Position numbers and translations under genes: made by a program
The notes under the pieces: model-generated
Told to the model about the DNA's origin: nothing
Databases searched by the model: none
Seen by the model: only the letters and a program-made list of their open reading frames with translations
Assembly: GCF_016741785.1 (NCBI RefSeq)
Contig: NZ_JAERRL010000001.1
Location: forward strand, 186,001-250,000
From: Streptomyces sp. 7-21
GTDB lineage: Bacteria; Actinomycetota; Actinomycetes; Streptomycetales; Streptomycetaceae
DNA: 64,000 nucleotides
Reading direction: 5' to 3'
In this document: positions 1 to 7,823 of the stretch, piece by piece
Numbering within the stretch: position 1 is the stretch's first letter
Layout of the letters: each line of letters starts with the position of its first letter

Positions 1-292
1 CCCCGCACCCCCACCGCCGGCGGCGATGTACAGGTTTTCTCAAGGGTTTCGTCCCCCTTGGCGGGCATGCCCCTCGCGGGACGGCTCCCACCTGCCTCCG
101 ACCGGGGCCGGCAGCCGTCCGCCCGCAGCGCCCGCCGGTCCCGTGGGCCGCCCTGACGGCGCTGCTGCGCCAGCCCGGCGTCCCCGGGCGGGAGCCCTCC
201 GCCCCCGACCGCGGCGGAGGCGGCGGCCCTGTGGCGGACCGTCCTGAGCCGGTGCCGCCGGGTGAAACGGATGTGCGCCGTACACTCACGCC
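1..292. other. Window edge, no gene recognised
   Basis: I see no convincing gene here. Open frames on both strands give Arg/Pro/Ala-rich low-complexity translations typical of shadow frames in high-GC DNA. A weak hairpin (CAAGGG at 41-46 pairing with CCCTTG at 55-60) could terminate a gene lying left of the window. A TACACT hexamer at 281-286, seven bases before the GTG at 293, could be a -10 box for the next gene. Confidence 0.4.
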
Positions 293-1174
293 GTGATGTC
301 GCCACGTATGCCCGCTGCCGAGGTCAGCGTGTCCGCCGGGGTGGTGCGGGAGCTGCTGGCCGCGCAGCACCCCGATCTGGCGTCCGCGCCGGTCGAGGTC
401 ATGACCAACGGCTGGGACAACCTGGTGTGCCGGCTCGGCGAGGAGCTGCTGGTCCGGCTGCCCCGGCGGGCCCTGGCCGCCCGGCTGGTGCGGAACGAGC
501 AGCAATGGCTGCCCATCCTCGCGCCGCGCCTGCCGCTGCCGGTGCCGGCGCCGGTGCGGACCGGGAAGCCGGGCAGCGGCTACCCGTGGGCGTGGAGCGT
601 GGTGCCGTACTTCCCGGGCGAGACCGCCGCGCACCGCGCCCCCGGTGACGCGCGGGCGGCGGCCGAGACGCTGGGGGCCTTCCTCGCGGCGCTGCACCGG
701 CCCGCGCCGCCGGACGCCCCGGTCAACGAGTACCGCGGCGTCCCGCTCGCCCGGCGGGCCGACCGGGTCGCCGGGCAACTGGCCCAGCTGGACGGGCGGC
801 CGGAGCGCGAGGCGGCCGCACGGGTGTGGCGGGAGGCCGTCGCGGCGCCCGGGTGGGACGGGCCGCCGCTGTGGCTGCACGGAGACCTGCACCCGGCCAA
901 CATCCTGGTCAGCCAGGACCGGATCAGCGCCGTCATCGACTTCGGCGACCTCACCTCCGGCGACCCCGCCTCCGACCTGTGCGTGGCGTGGATGCTGTTC
1001 CCGCCCCGGGAGCGCGCCGTCTTCCGCCAGGCGTACGGCGGGGCGGACGACGCCACGTGGGCCCGGGCGCGCGGCTGGGCGCTGGCGCTGGCGCTCGTGC
1101 TGATGACGCGCTCGGCCGACAACCCGCTCATGGCCGGCATCGGGGAACGGACCTTCGCCGCGGTGCTGGCGTGA
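293..1174 (+). CDS. Aminoglycoside phosphotransferase (APH) family kinase
   Basis: This is a 293-residue member of the APH/choline-kinase fold, which transfers phosphate from ATP to small hydroxylated substrates. The catalytic loop LHGDLHPANILV (H-G-D-x4-N, Brenner motif) and the metal-binding VIDFGD are both intact in the second half. An N-lobe precedes them with the usual asparagine-tryptophan-aspartate hairpin (NGWDN). The length is normal for the family. GTG at 293 and ATG at 296 are adjacent possible starts. No Shine-Dalgarno is visible and a TACACT -10-like box ends at 286, so the mRNA may be leaderless. The substrate cannot be told: family members include resistance enzymes, but most chromosomal copies are uncharacterised. 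Confidence 0.85.
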   Translation: MMSPRMPAAEVSVSAGVVRELLAAQHPDLASAPVEVMTNGWDNLVCRLGEELLVRLPRRALAARLVRNEQQWLPILAPRLPLPVPAPVRTGKPGSGYPWAWSVVPYFPGETAAHRAPGDARAAAETLGAFLAALHRPAPPDAPVNEYRGVPLARRADRVAGQLAQLDGRPEREAAARVWREAVAAPGWDGPPLWLHGDLHPANILVSQDRISAVIDFGDLTSGDPASDLCVAWMLFPPRERAVFRQAYGGADDATWARARGWALALALVLMTRSADNPLMAGIGERTFAAVLA

Positions 1175-1368
1175 CCGGGGCGGCGCCCCCCCGGTTGCCG
1201 TCCGGCCTCACACACACGGCGGAAGGCCCCGCGCTCGATTCGCCGCCGGCGAGGTGCGCGGCCCGTCCCCCTAGGGAGAGGCCACGGCTGTCCCGGAACC
1301 GTTCCAGGTGTGCTACGTACGCCCACGGGATGACGACTGACCCCCCGGTCATCTCATAGGCTCGGCGT

Positions 1369-2031
1369 ATGGACCACGTGATCATCGAGGCCGTCGAGGA
1401 GTTCATTTCGACTCCTTGGGTCTACCTCGCGCTCCTGGCCATCACCAAGCTCGATGGCTTCTTCCCCGTGGTCCCCAGTGAAACCCTCGTGATCACGCTC
1501 GGGGTCTTCGCGGCCTCGCACTCCGAGCCCAATCTCTTCCTCATCATCCTCATCGCCGCCATCGGCGCCTTCGCCGGCGACCACATCTCCTATCTGATCG
1601 GCTACAAGGCCGGACCCCGGGTGATGTCGAGGTTCAAGGAGGGCAGCCGTGCCCGCAAGGCGTACGACCGGGTCGGCGTCATGCTGAAGAAGCGCGGCGG
1701 CCTGGTGCTGATCACCGCCCGGTACATCCCCGGCGGCAGGACGGCGGCCACGCTGACCACCGGCGCCACCCGGTACCCGCTGCGCCGTTTCTCCGCCTAC
1801 GACGCGGTCGCCGCCCTCAGCTGGGCGACGTACTCGGCGCTGATCGGCTACATCGGCGGCGCCACCTTTGAGGAGAACCCGCTGCTCGGCCTCGCCATGG
1901 GCCTGGGCCTGGCGGCGACCATCACGGGCGTGCACGAGGGCGTGCGCGTGGTGTACGAGCGCCGCAAGCGGCGCAGGGAACGCGCCGCGTCCGCCTCCGG
2001 AGGGTCACACCGGACCCCGGTAGCCTCGTGA
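1369..2031 (+). CDS. DedA-family membrane protein
   Basis: This 220-residue integral membrane protein belongs to the DedA (SNARE-associated, PF09335) family, whose members act in undecaprenyl-phosphate or lipid scrambling and membrane homeostasis. Family signatures visible are the acidic/glycine segment FAGDHISYLIGYKAG near residue 65 and the conserved ARYIPGGR near residue 120, followed by two hydrophobic helices. The Arg-rich C-terminus is probably cytosolic. A TAGGCT hexamer at 1357-1362 stands exactly six bases before the ATG, the spacing of a leaderless Streptomyces transcript. The next frame begins a few bases before its stop, but the better start of the next gene lies at 2064. Function beyond the family is not inferable. 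Confidence 0.85.
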   Translation: MDHVIIEAVEEFISTPWVYLALLAITKLDGFFPVVPSETLVITLGVFAASHSEPNLFLIILIAAIGAFAGDHISYLIGYKAGPRVMSRFKEGSRARKAYDRVGVMLKKRGGLVLITARYIPGGRTAATLTTGATRYPLRRFSAYDAVAALSWATYSALIGYIGGATFEENPLLGLAMGLGLAATITGVHEGVRVVYERRKRRRERAASASGGSHRTPVAS

Positions 2032-2063
2032 CCGGCCCGTTTTCCGGAGCGGAGGAAGACCGT

Positions 2064-2381
2064 ATGGCGAGCGTCGTGAAGATCAATGTGCTGACCGTTC
2101 CGCCGGACCGGCGTGAGGATCTGGAGCAGCGCTTCGCGCAGCGTGCCGGGCTGGTGGAGGGCCAGGACGGCTTCGAGTGGTTCGAACTGCTGCGCCCCGT
2201 GGAGGGCACGGACCAGTACCTGGTGTACACGCGCTGGCGCAGCGAGGAGGACTACCAGGCGTGGGCGAACGGCGCGATGCGCCAGGCGCACCAGGGCCGC
2301 CAGGGCGGCGCGCCGGCCGCCTCGGCCGCCACGCTGTGGTCCTACGAGGTCGTGACGCAGGCGGGGCCCGCGCAGGACTGA
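2064..2381 (+). CDS. Antibiotic biosynthesis monooxygenase (ABM) domain protein
   Basis: This 105-residue single-domain protein has the ABM ferredoxin-like fold (PF03992), found in cofactor-independent monooxygenases and in heme-degrading IsdG/MhuD-like proteins. The sequence shows the opening beta strand KINVLTVPPDRREDLEQRF, the central GFEWFELLRPVEG and the tryptophan-rich YTRWRSEEDYQAW typical of the family. I chose ATG 2064 because GGAGGAAG lies at 2051-2058. An earlier in-frame start at 2028 would overlap DedA. It resembles IsdG/MhuD-like heme oxygenases at the W-containing strand, but heme binding cannot be judged by eye. Confidence 0.8.
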   Translation: MASVVKINVLTVPPDRREDLEQRFAQRAGLVEGQDGFEWFELLRPVEGTDQYLVYTRWRSEEDYQAWANGAMRQAHQGRQGGAPAASAATLWSYEVVTQAGPAQD

Positions 2382-2446
2382 GCCCGCGTGCGTTTGCGGG
2401 GCGTGCGGTCCGGGGCCAGGCTGGGGGAGAGGGAAGGAGCCCGGCC

Positions 2447-2926
2447 ATGACCCAGGAACCGCCCGGCCCCGGTCCCGACCGGCCGGTCGTCGGGTCGTAC
2501 CCCACGTACCCGGGAGCGCAGCGCGCGGTCGACTTCCTGTCCGACAGCGACTTCCCGGTTGACCGCACGGCCATCATCGGCTCGGACCTGCGCATGGTCG
2601 AGACGGTGCTCGGCCGCATGACGCGCGGGCGGGCCGCTGCCATGGGCGCCGGCACCGGCGCCTGGTTCGGGCTGCTGGTCGGCCTGCTGCTGTCCTTCTT
2701 CGCGCGTGAGGGCAACGACGTGCTGCTGCTGATCCTCAGCGGCCTGTTCTACGGCGCCGTCTTCGGTGCGGTCTTCGGCTTCGTCAGCCACGCCATGACC
2801 GGCGGGCGCCACGACTTCGCCTCGCGGAGCCAGATCGTGGCCTCGCGGTATGACGTGGTGGCGGATCCGGAGGTGGCGGAGGACGCCAGGAACATGCTGA
2901 TCAAGCTGGCGTGGCGCGAGGGCTGA
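2447..2926 (+). CDS. General stress protein 17M-like (YflT-type) membrane protein
   Basis: This 159-residue protein has an N-terminal domain resembling the general stress protein 17M-like domain (PF11181): VVGSYPTYPGAQRAVDFL followed by FPVDRTAIIGSDLRMVETV. Two glycine-rich transmembrane segments follow at about residues 65-85 and 92-112. The C-terminal tail ends RYDVVADPEVAEDARNML. Such proteins are common in actinobacteria and are thought to be stress-linked, but no activity is established. ATG 2447 is preceded by AAGGAG at 2434-2439. The gene is co-oriented with the ABM gene at about 65 bp spacing. Confidence 0.75.
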   Translation: MTQEPPGPGPDRPVVGSYPTYPGAQRAVDFLSDSDFPVDRTAIIGSDLRMVETVLGRMTRGRAAAMGAGTGAWFGLLVGLLLSFFAREGNDVLLLILSGLFYGAVFGAVFGFVSHAMTGGRHDFASRSQIVASRYDVVADPEVAEDARNMLIKLAWREG

Positions 2927-2929
2927 GAG

Positions 2930-2965
2930 GCGGGGCCGCCGCCCCGCCGCGGGGACGGCGGCCGG
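2930..2965. terminator. GC-rich hairpins between convergent genes
   Basis: GCGGGG...CCCCGC and a following CCGCCG...CGGCGG can fold into stacked hairpins between the stop of the stress-protein-like gene and the stop of the convergent HNH nuclease gene. This is a likely bidirectional terminator. There is no U-tract, which is usual in streptomycetes. Confidence 0.45.
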
Positions 2966-2971
2966 GCGCGG

Positions 2972-3655
2972 TCAGCAGCCGCTGAGGATGTCGCGCAGCG
3001 CGCTGGCCTCGGCGGAGTCGACGGAGAGGTTGTAGTGGTGCTTCACGTGCACCCAGGCGCGGGCGTAGACGCAGTGGTACGAGGAAAGCGGCGGCAGCCA
3101 CTCGGCGGGGTCCTGGTCGCCCTTTGACTGGTTGACGTTGTCCGTCACGGCGAGCAGCTGCGGCCGGGTCAGGTCGTTGGCGAACGCCTCACGCTGCGAG
3201 GTGGTCCAGGAGCTGGCGCCGGAGTCCCACGCCTCGGCCAGCGGCACGAGGTGGTCGATGTCCACGTCCGAGGCGGAGGTCCAGGTCGCGCCGTCGTACA
3301 CGGAGTACCAGCTGCCGCTGACCGCGGCGCAGCTGGAGTCGGTCTCCACGTTGCTGCCGTCACGCTGGAGCACGACCTCACGGGTGTTGCAGGAGCCGGA
3401 CTGGGTGCTCCAGTGGGGGAACAGGTCGCGGTCGTAGCCGGTGCGGTCCTCGGCGCGGACGGGCAGCTCGGCCAGGTAGGCGCGGGCCGTCGAGGCGCTG
3501 ACCGGGGTGGGGAGCGCCGCCTGCGCAGCGGGCGCGGTCAGCGTGCCGAGGCTGAGCAGAGTAACGAGGGATATGAGGCCGGTGAGGACGGTCACACGCA
3601 GGCGTCCACGCGCGTAGAGGCTGGTCCTGGTGCGAGCGCCGCGCTGTCGGTTCAC
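2972..3655 (-). CDS. Secreted HNH nuclease (DUF1524/GmrSD C-terminal-like)
   Basis: This 227-residue exported protein begins with a basic N-terminus and a hydrophobic signal segment ending APAAQA near residue 46. The mature part carries an HNH/DUF1524-type nuclease domain: DIDHLVPLAEAWDSG supplies the catalytic histidine context, and NVNQSKGDQDPAEWLPP supplies the N...K/D element of the betabeta-alpha metal fold. Several cysteines (SGSC, SSCAAV, YHC, SGC at the end) are consistent with disulfides outside the cell. Start GTG 3655 has AAGGGAG upstream. This is a family very common in Streptomyces, presumably an extracellular nuclease. The substrate is not known. Confidence 0.85.
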   Translation of the reverse strand: MNRQRGARTRTSLYARGRLRVTVLTGLISLVTLLSLGTLTAPAAQAALPTPVSASTARAYLAELPVRAEDRTGYDRDLFPHWSTQSGSCNTREVVLQRDGSNVETDSSCAAVSGSWYSVYDGATWTSASDVDIDHLVPLAEAWDSGASSWTTSQREAFANDLTRPQLLAVTDNVNQSKGDQDPAEWLPPLSSYHCVYARAWVHVKHHYNLSVDSAEASALRDILSGC

Positions 3656-3997
3656 GCGAACTCCCTTGCTGTGGGGGTGGGGTTACGGCTTCCGGTGCGG
3701 ACCGGGAGCCGTGCGCCGTGCGCGGGTCATACTGTCGTGCAAACGTTTCATCACGGCATGCGTCAGGTAACGAGTCAAGGTCATGTTCACGTCATCCTGG
3801 CGCGTGCGCGGTGCCGCCGGCGGGCACGCGGGGAGAAGCGGGAAAGGCAGGGGAGACGGGAAAGGCGGGAAGGCGGGAGAGGCCGCGGCTGCACCGGAAA
3901 CGAGGGCAGACGTAAGCAGCGCCCTCCGGTCCGGCGTCGTCGCCGGCCGTGGGCGCAGGGCGGTGACGCGGCGCGCGCGGAGCCGCGGGTCAGCTGA
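3656..3997. other. Intergenic region with a G-rich purine tract
   Basis: No gene is supported. Between about 3829 and 3890 the plus strand is a run of GGGA/GGGAA/GGCGGGA units (for example GGGAAAGGCGGGAAGGCGGG) that could form a G-quadruplex. The remaining sequence would hold the promoters of the HNH gene (leftward). Confidence 0.4.
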
Positions 3998-4492
3998 TCA
4001 GCGCGACGGGGTCGTGGGGCAGTACTTGTAGCCCACGCGCCGCACCGTGACGATCGAGTCGCGGTACCGGGGGCCCAGCTTGCGCCGGAGCCGGGCGACG
4101 TGGACGTCGACCGTGCGCTGGTCGCCCACGGGGCCGTACCCCCACAGGGCCCGCACCAGCTGTTCCCGGGTGAAAACGCGGTTGGGGTTGCTGACGAAGT
4201 AGGCCAGCAGCTCGAACTCCAGGTAGGTCAGGCTCAGCGTCTTGCCGTCGACCATCGCCATCCGGCGGTCGGTGTCCACCGTGACGCCCTCCGGCGCGCG
4301 CTCCTGGACCGGCGCGGGCAGCGGAAACAGATCCTCGATCGGCATCCCGGCGGGCGCCAGTACCAGGTATCCGACCATGGGCACCGGGCTGTCAAAGCCG
4401 CTGGGGATCAGTTCCTCGGGCGCAAGGGTTACCGTGACCTCGGAGGCGTTGACCGCATGGCCGCCATTGCCCGAGGGCGTGTCGCGTGTCAT
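3998..4492 (-). CDS. OmpR/PhoB-type winged-helix DNA-binding protein lacking a receiver
   Basis: This 164-residue protein ends in a complete trans_reg_C winged helix (residues about 85-160): LSLTYLEFELLAYFVSNPNRVFTREQL, then the recognition helix region RTVDVHVARLRRKLG and the wing VTVRRVGYKY. The first 80 residues are not a response-regulator receiver: there is no DD...D...K pattern. Phosphorelay input is therefore unlikely. Such stand-alone proteins occur widely in Streptomyces. It is divergent from the acyltransferase gene. A 9-bp inverted repeat in the shared upstream region (4520-4553) is a plausible binding site for it. Confidence 0.8.
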   Translation of the reverse strand: MTRDTPSGNGGHAVNASEVTVTLAPEELIPSGFDSPVPMVGYLVLAPAGMPIEDLFPLPAPVQERAPEGVTVDTDRRMAMVDGKTLSLTYLEFELLAYFVSNPNRVFTREQLVRALWGYGPVGDQRTVDVHVARLRRKLGPRYRDSIVTVRRVGYKYCPTTPSR

Positions 4493-4519
4493 GGACGTCA
4501 GCGCACCGCCTCACAGATC

Positions 4520-4553
4520 GTTCCCTATCTTTCCTACTGATTTAATAGGGAAC
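4520..4553. promoter_or_regulatory. Inverted repeat in divergent promoter region
   Basis: GTTCCCTAT (4520-4528) and ATAGGGAAC (4545-4553) are perfect 9-bp inverted arms separated by 16 bp. They lie between the winged-helix gene (start 4492) and the acyltransferase gene (start 4627). The stretch is markedly AT-rich for this genome, as expected for promoters. I infer an operator, most simply for the adjacent winged-helix protein. Confidence 0.5.
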
Positions 4554-4626
4554 ACCGGCCACGGGTGTCCGTCAAGGGCGGTCACCGGCCGGAACCGGCC
4601 ACCTGGCACCGACGAGCGGACGACCC

Positions 4627-5832
4627 ATGACGTACACCGACAACGTCCGGACCGGCGAAGCGCCAGCGTCCCGGCGGACCGAGCCGATCGTGACCCCGCC
4701 GGCCGAACGCACGCCCCCCTCGCGGCCCGCCGGGCAGCCGAGACCGCGGCTGCGGGTCCTCGACGGGCTCCGCCTCGTCGCGGCGCTGATGGTGGCCGTC
4801 CACCACTATGTCGGCACGTTCCGCGTCAACAAGCCGGACTCGCCCTGGGGCCGCCCCGTCGAGGAGATATTCCCCAACGTCTTCCCCCTCGCGGCCTACG
4901 GCTGGATCGGCGTGGAATTCTTCTTCGTCATCAGCGGCTTCGTGATCTGCATGTCCGGCTGGGGAAAACGGCCGCGGGACTTCTTCATCTCCCGCGTCAC
5001 CCGGCTGTATCCCGCGTACTGGCTGGGCGTCCTGGTCACCACCGCCGTGCTGATGGCGTACCCGGTGGTGCGCGAACCCCCGTCCTACAGCGAGATGCTG
5101 CTCAACCTCTCGATGCTCAACGAGGGGTTCGGCGTCCCCGGCGTCGACGGCGTGTACTGGACGCTCTGGTCGGAACTGCGCTTCTACCTGCTCTTCCTGC
5201 TGGTGATGGCCACCGGCCTCACCTACCGCAAGGTCGTCGCCTTCGTCTGCGTCTGGGGCACGCTCTCCGCCCTGGCGCCCGCCGCCGACTTCGCAGCGCT
5301 CACGCTGATCATCAACCCCGAGGCCTCCTGGTTCTTCATCGCCGGGCTGGTGCTGTACCTCATGCACCGGTTCGGGCCCGACGCGCTGCTGTGGGGCATC
5401 CTCGGCATGTCCTGGCTGCTGGGCCAGTACCAGCTCGTCGACCGCGTCGCCTACGAGAGCGTGTCGTCGTGGAAGGGCGCCGTCATCCTCTACACCGTCT
5501 TCCTCGCCGTGATGGCCGCGGTCGCCCTGGGCAAGCTCAACCGCCCCCGGGGCCGGTGGCTGACCACCGCCGGCGCCCTGACCTACCCCTACTACCTCAT
5601 CCACTACGCGATCGGCCTGACCGCCATCTACTACCTGCACGACGACATCAACCCGCGGCTGCTCGTCAGCGGGCTGATCGTGACCGGCCTGCTGGCCGCC
5701 TGGCTCATCCACCGCCTGGTGGAGCGCCCGGCCGCCCGCCTGATCAAGCGGGAGCTGAACCGTTCCTTCGAGCGCCTGGACGCCCCGCGCGCAGCGGACG
5801 GGAAGCAGAGCAGCGCCAGCCCCGCGCGCTGA
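4627..5832 (+). CDS. Membrane acyltransferase (acyltransferase family 3, OafA/YrhL-like)
   Basis: This 401-residue polytopic membrane protein has the acyltransferase-3 (PF01757) layout. A proline-rich cytosolic N-terminus of about 40 residues is followed by RLRVLDGLRLVAALMVAVHHY, the conserved opening helix with the catalytic-type arginine/histidine. Then come GWIGVEFFFVISGFVI, RVTRLYPAYWLGV and about ten hydrophobic helices. The family transfers acetyl or other acyl groups to extracellular sugars or lipids. The C-terminal tail is charged and soluble. It is divergent from the winged-helix regulator. No glycan gene neighbours indicate the acceptor. Confidence 0.85.
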   Translation: MTYTDNVRTGEAPASRRTEPIVTPPAERTPPSRPAGQPRPRLRVLDGLRLVAALMVAVHHYVGTFRVNKPDSPWGRPVEEIFPNVFPLAAYGWIGVEFFFVISGFVICMSGWGKRPRDFFISRVTRLYPAYWLGVLVTTAVLMAYPVVREPPSYSEMLLNLSMLNEGFGVPGVDGVYWTLWSELRFYLLFLLVMATGLTYRKVVAFVCVWGTLSALAPAADFAALTLIINPEASWFFIAGLVLYLMHRFGPDALLWGILGMSWLLGQYQLVDRVAYESVSSWKGAVILYTVFLAVMAAVALGKLNRPRGRWLTTAGALTYPYYLIHYAIGLTAIYYLHDDINPRLLVSGLIVTGLLAAWLIHRLVERPAARLIKRELNRSFERLDAPRAADGKQSSASPAR

Positions 5833-5892
5833 GCCGGGGCCCGCGCGCTGAGCCGGCCCCGCGCGGCGGGCCGCCGCCCTCCGCGCGGGGCC
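5821..5892. terminator. Duplicated stop-codon segment followed by a 12-bp hairpin
   Basis: A 17-bp segment covering the acyltransferase stop (CCCGCGCGCTGAGCCGG) occurs at 5821-5837 and again at 5840-5856, a local tandem duplication. It is followed by perfect 12-bp arms GGCCCCGCGCGG (5855-5866) and CCGCGCGGGGCC (5881-5892). The hairpin is a strong terminator candidate. Confidence 0.6.
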
Positions 5893-6300
5893 GCCGCATG
5901 CCAGGAGACGTCCAGCACCAGCCCCCCCTGCACCCCCCGGCCTCCAGCAGGCGGTGGGCCTCGGCCGCCTCCGCCGCGGGCAGCACCCTGGCGACGCGCT
6001 GCGTCCGGACGCCCCGCTCGGCCCGGCGGCGCGGCCGGTGCAGCCGCGCGGTGCCGGTCAGGGCGGTCACCACGAGGAGCGGATGCACCCGGATCCGGAC
6101 GGTGCTCTTGCTCTCCGGGCTTCCGGGCCGGCGGGGCGCGTGCCGCTCTCCGCGTGCCTCACGCCGGCCGGACTGACGGCCGCCGCGGGCACGCGGACCA
6201 GGACCTCACCGGCCTCACCGGGGCCCGCCGGCGGTCCGGGGAGACCGAGCACGCGCAGCACGTCCGGCCCGCTGCACTCATACCCACCAAGAGCCTTCAT
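5880..6300 (-). pseudogene. Decayed zinc-type alcohol dehydrogenase/quinone oxidoreductase
   Basis: Two ends of a quinone oxidoreductase-like (MDR superfamily) protein are recognisable on the minus strand. The N-terminus starts at 6300 as MKALGGYECSGPDVLRVL followed by GPGEAGEVLVRVPAAAVSPAG, matching the family's usual opening. The C-terminus RVLPAAEAAEAHRLLEAG lies near 6000-5940 and continues in another frame as GGLVLDVSW near 5930. The entire nucleotide-binding centre, normally about 200 residues, is missing and the frame is broken at least twice. This is a remnant, not a functional gene. Confidence 0.7.
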
Positions 6301-6490
6301 ACGGCGTGGTAACCCCACCCGCACCAGCGTCTTCCGCCCTGTTGCCAGAAAAGTTGACGGTAACGTCACGCCGGCTTTCCGGGACGTAATATACGGGCCT
6401 GGCCAGGCGGTTACCGCGACACATATGAACAGAAAACTGCCCGCTCGTCACCGGCTGCTTAAGGCCGTTGACCGCCAGCTGACCAGCACC

Positions 6491-6520
6491 TTGACCCGCG
6501 TTCCGGGCCCTCGGTACGTT
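6491..6520 (+). promoter_or_regulatory. Promoter for the leader peptide/organosulfur operon
   Basis: TTGACC at 6491-6496 and TACGTT at 6515-6520 are spaced by 18 bp, a good match to the vegetative consensus. The expected start point, about 7 bases beyond the -10 box, coincides with the ATG at 6527, so the first message would be leaderless. Confidence 0.55.
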
Positions 6521-6526
6521 CCCGGC

Positions 6527-6601
6527 ATGCGGATCTCCCTGCGGTTCACCCGGCGAAGCGGCGCCTGTCGCATGCGCCCCGCCACGGCACTCTGTCGCTG
6601 A
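6527..6601 (+). CDS. Short Cys-containing leader peptide upstream of sulfur genes
   Basis: This is a 24-residue ORF beginning MRISLRFTRR, with cysteine at residues 14 and 23 and ending ALCR. Streptomyces carry short putative leader peptides with an Arg-rich start and a near-terminal cysteine ahead of sulfur-assimilation operons. They are thought to sense cysteine supply through ribosome stalling. This one has the same style and location, 155 bases before an SsuA-like lipoprotein gene, and a well-spaced promoter placed for leaderless translation. Palindromes in the following spacer (6685-6725) could be the attenuator. The canonical RRHVDL core seen in many such leaders is not present, so assignment to that family is inference. 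Confidence 0.5.
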   Translation: MRISLRFTRRSGACRMRPATALCR

Positions 6602-6755
6602 ATTCACCTGCCTTCCCTCAGGTTTTCTCTTCCAGGCCACTCCGCTTTCCTCCCCCCCCCCCCCGGGGCGTTTCAGCCTCCCCGCGCTGGCGCGCGTCTG
6701 CGCGCGCTCCGGGGGGACGTCCCCCAGCCCTTACCGAAGTTCCAGGAACACACGC
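6602..6755 (+). promoter_or_regulatory. Possible attenuator with a C13 tract
   Basis: The spacer between leader peptide and transporter gene holds an uninterrupted run of 13 C at 6652-6664. After it come a GCGCGC...GCGCGC hairpin (about 6690-6706) and a perfect 14-bp palindrome GGGGGAC/GTCCCCC (6712-6725). Translation-coupled formation of these structures could regulate the operon. The homopolymer is also a place where length variation or sequencing error is likely. Confidence 0.35.
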
Positions 6756-7823
6756 ATGCCCCTCACCGGAACGCCGGTGCGTCCAGCGCGCCTGGCGGCC
6801 TTGGCCCTGCTCGTCCCGCTGCTGCTCACCGGCTGCGCCAACGAGACCCAGGACCCCCAGGCCGCCGCCGCCGAACTGGCCGACACCGAGATACCCACCA
6901 CCGTCAACCCCGACGTCACGCTCACCATCGGCGCCCCCGACACCGAGGTGGCGCTCGAACTCTCCGGCCTCATCGACGAGCTCGACTTCAACGTCGAGTG
7001 GGCGGAGATGAGCGGCGGCCCGCAGTGCTCCGAGGCGTTCCGCGCCGACGCGCTCGACGTCTGCTCCGCCGCGGAGGTGCCGTCGATCCACGCGCACTGG
7101 ACCGGGCTGGACACCAAGCTCGTCGCCGCCGAGTTCCGGCGCGACCCGGTCGAGCACCCGATCTACGAGCTGGGCATCGCGCCGGGCGCGGACATCCAGA
7201 CCCTGGAGGACCTGCGCGGCAAGCGCATCGCGTTCAGCCCCGGGCAGGCGCAGGGCGCGCTGGTGCTGCGGATCCTGGACAAGGCGGGACTGACGACCGA
7301 CGACGTCGAACTCGTCGAACTCCCCAGCACCGGCGACGTGTACCCCACGGCGCTCGGCAACGGCGAGGTGGACGCCGCGCCCATCGGCTCCGTGAACATC
7401 CGCCGCTACCTCGACCAGTACGGCCCCGACGGCGGCACCACCATCCACCACGGCCTGCGCGACGACCCCACCCACCTGTGGGTGCCGACGTCCGTCGTGG
7501 CCGACCCGGAAAAGGCCGCCGCCATCCGGCAGTTCGTGCAGGTCTGGGCCCGTGCCCAGGTGTGGATCAACGAGCACCCCGAGGAGTGGATCCAGGGCTA
7601 CTACATCGAGGACCAGGGCCTGTCCTACGACGACGGCGCCTACCTCGTCGAGCAGGAAGGCGACCCGGACATCCCCGCCGACTGGTCCGACGCCATCGAA
7701 CGCCACCAGCAGACCATCGACCTGCTCGCCGCCGAACTCGGCAACGAGCCCTTCGACGCCGAACTCCTCTACGACCGGCGGTTCGAGTCCGTCGGCGCCG
7801 AGGCCATAGGAGGCACGCCATGA
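6756..7823 (+). CDS. Sulfonate/organosulfur ABC transporter substrate-binding lipoprotein (SsuA-like)
   Basis: This 355-residue lipoprotein has a signal peptide ending in the lipobox LLTGC near residue 27. The mature protein is a periplasmic-binding type II fold of the NitT/TauT/SsuA class: an ITIGAPDTEVAL-like start strand, DLRGKRIAFSPGQAQGALVLRILDKAG and WVPTSVVADPEKAAA. It should capture a small sulfonate or related organosulfur compound and deliver it to the permease encoded next. Its stop overlaps the ATG of that permease gene (ATGA). The monooxygenases downstream in the operon support an organosulfur substrate; the exact ligand is unknown. Confidence 0.8.
   Translation: MPLTGTPVRPARLAALALLVPLLLTGCANETQDPQAAAAELADTEIPTTVNPDVTLTIGAPDTEVALELSGLIDELDFNVEWAEMSGGPQCSEAFRADALDVCSAAEVPSIHAHWTGLDTKLVAAEFRRDPVEHPIYELGIAPGADIQTLEDLRGKRIAFSPGQAQGALVLRILDKAGLTTDDVELVELPSTGDVYPTALGNGEVDAAPIGSVNIRRYLDQYGPDGGTTIHHGLRDDPTHLWVPTSVVADPEKAAAIRQFVQVWARAQVWINEHPEEWIQGYYIEDQGLSYDDGAYLVEQEGDPDIPADWSDAIERHQQTIDLLAAELGNEPFDAELLYDRRFESVGAEAIGGTP

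Noticed and set aside
3829..3890. Minisatellite repeat
   Set aside because: GGGA-rich units are irregular in length and do not form a clear tandem array.
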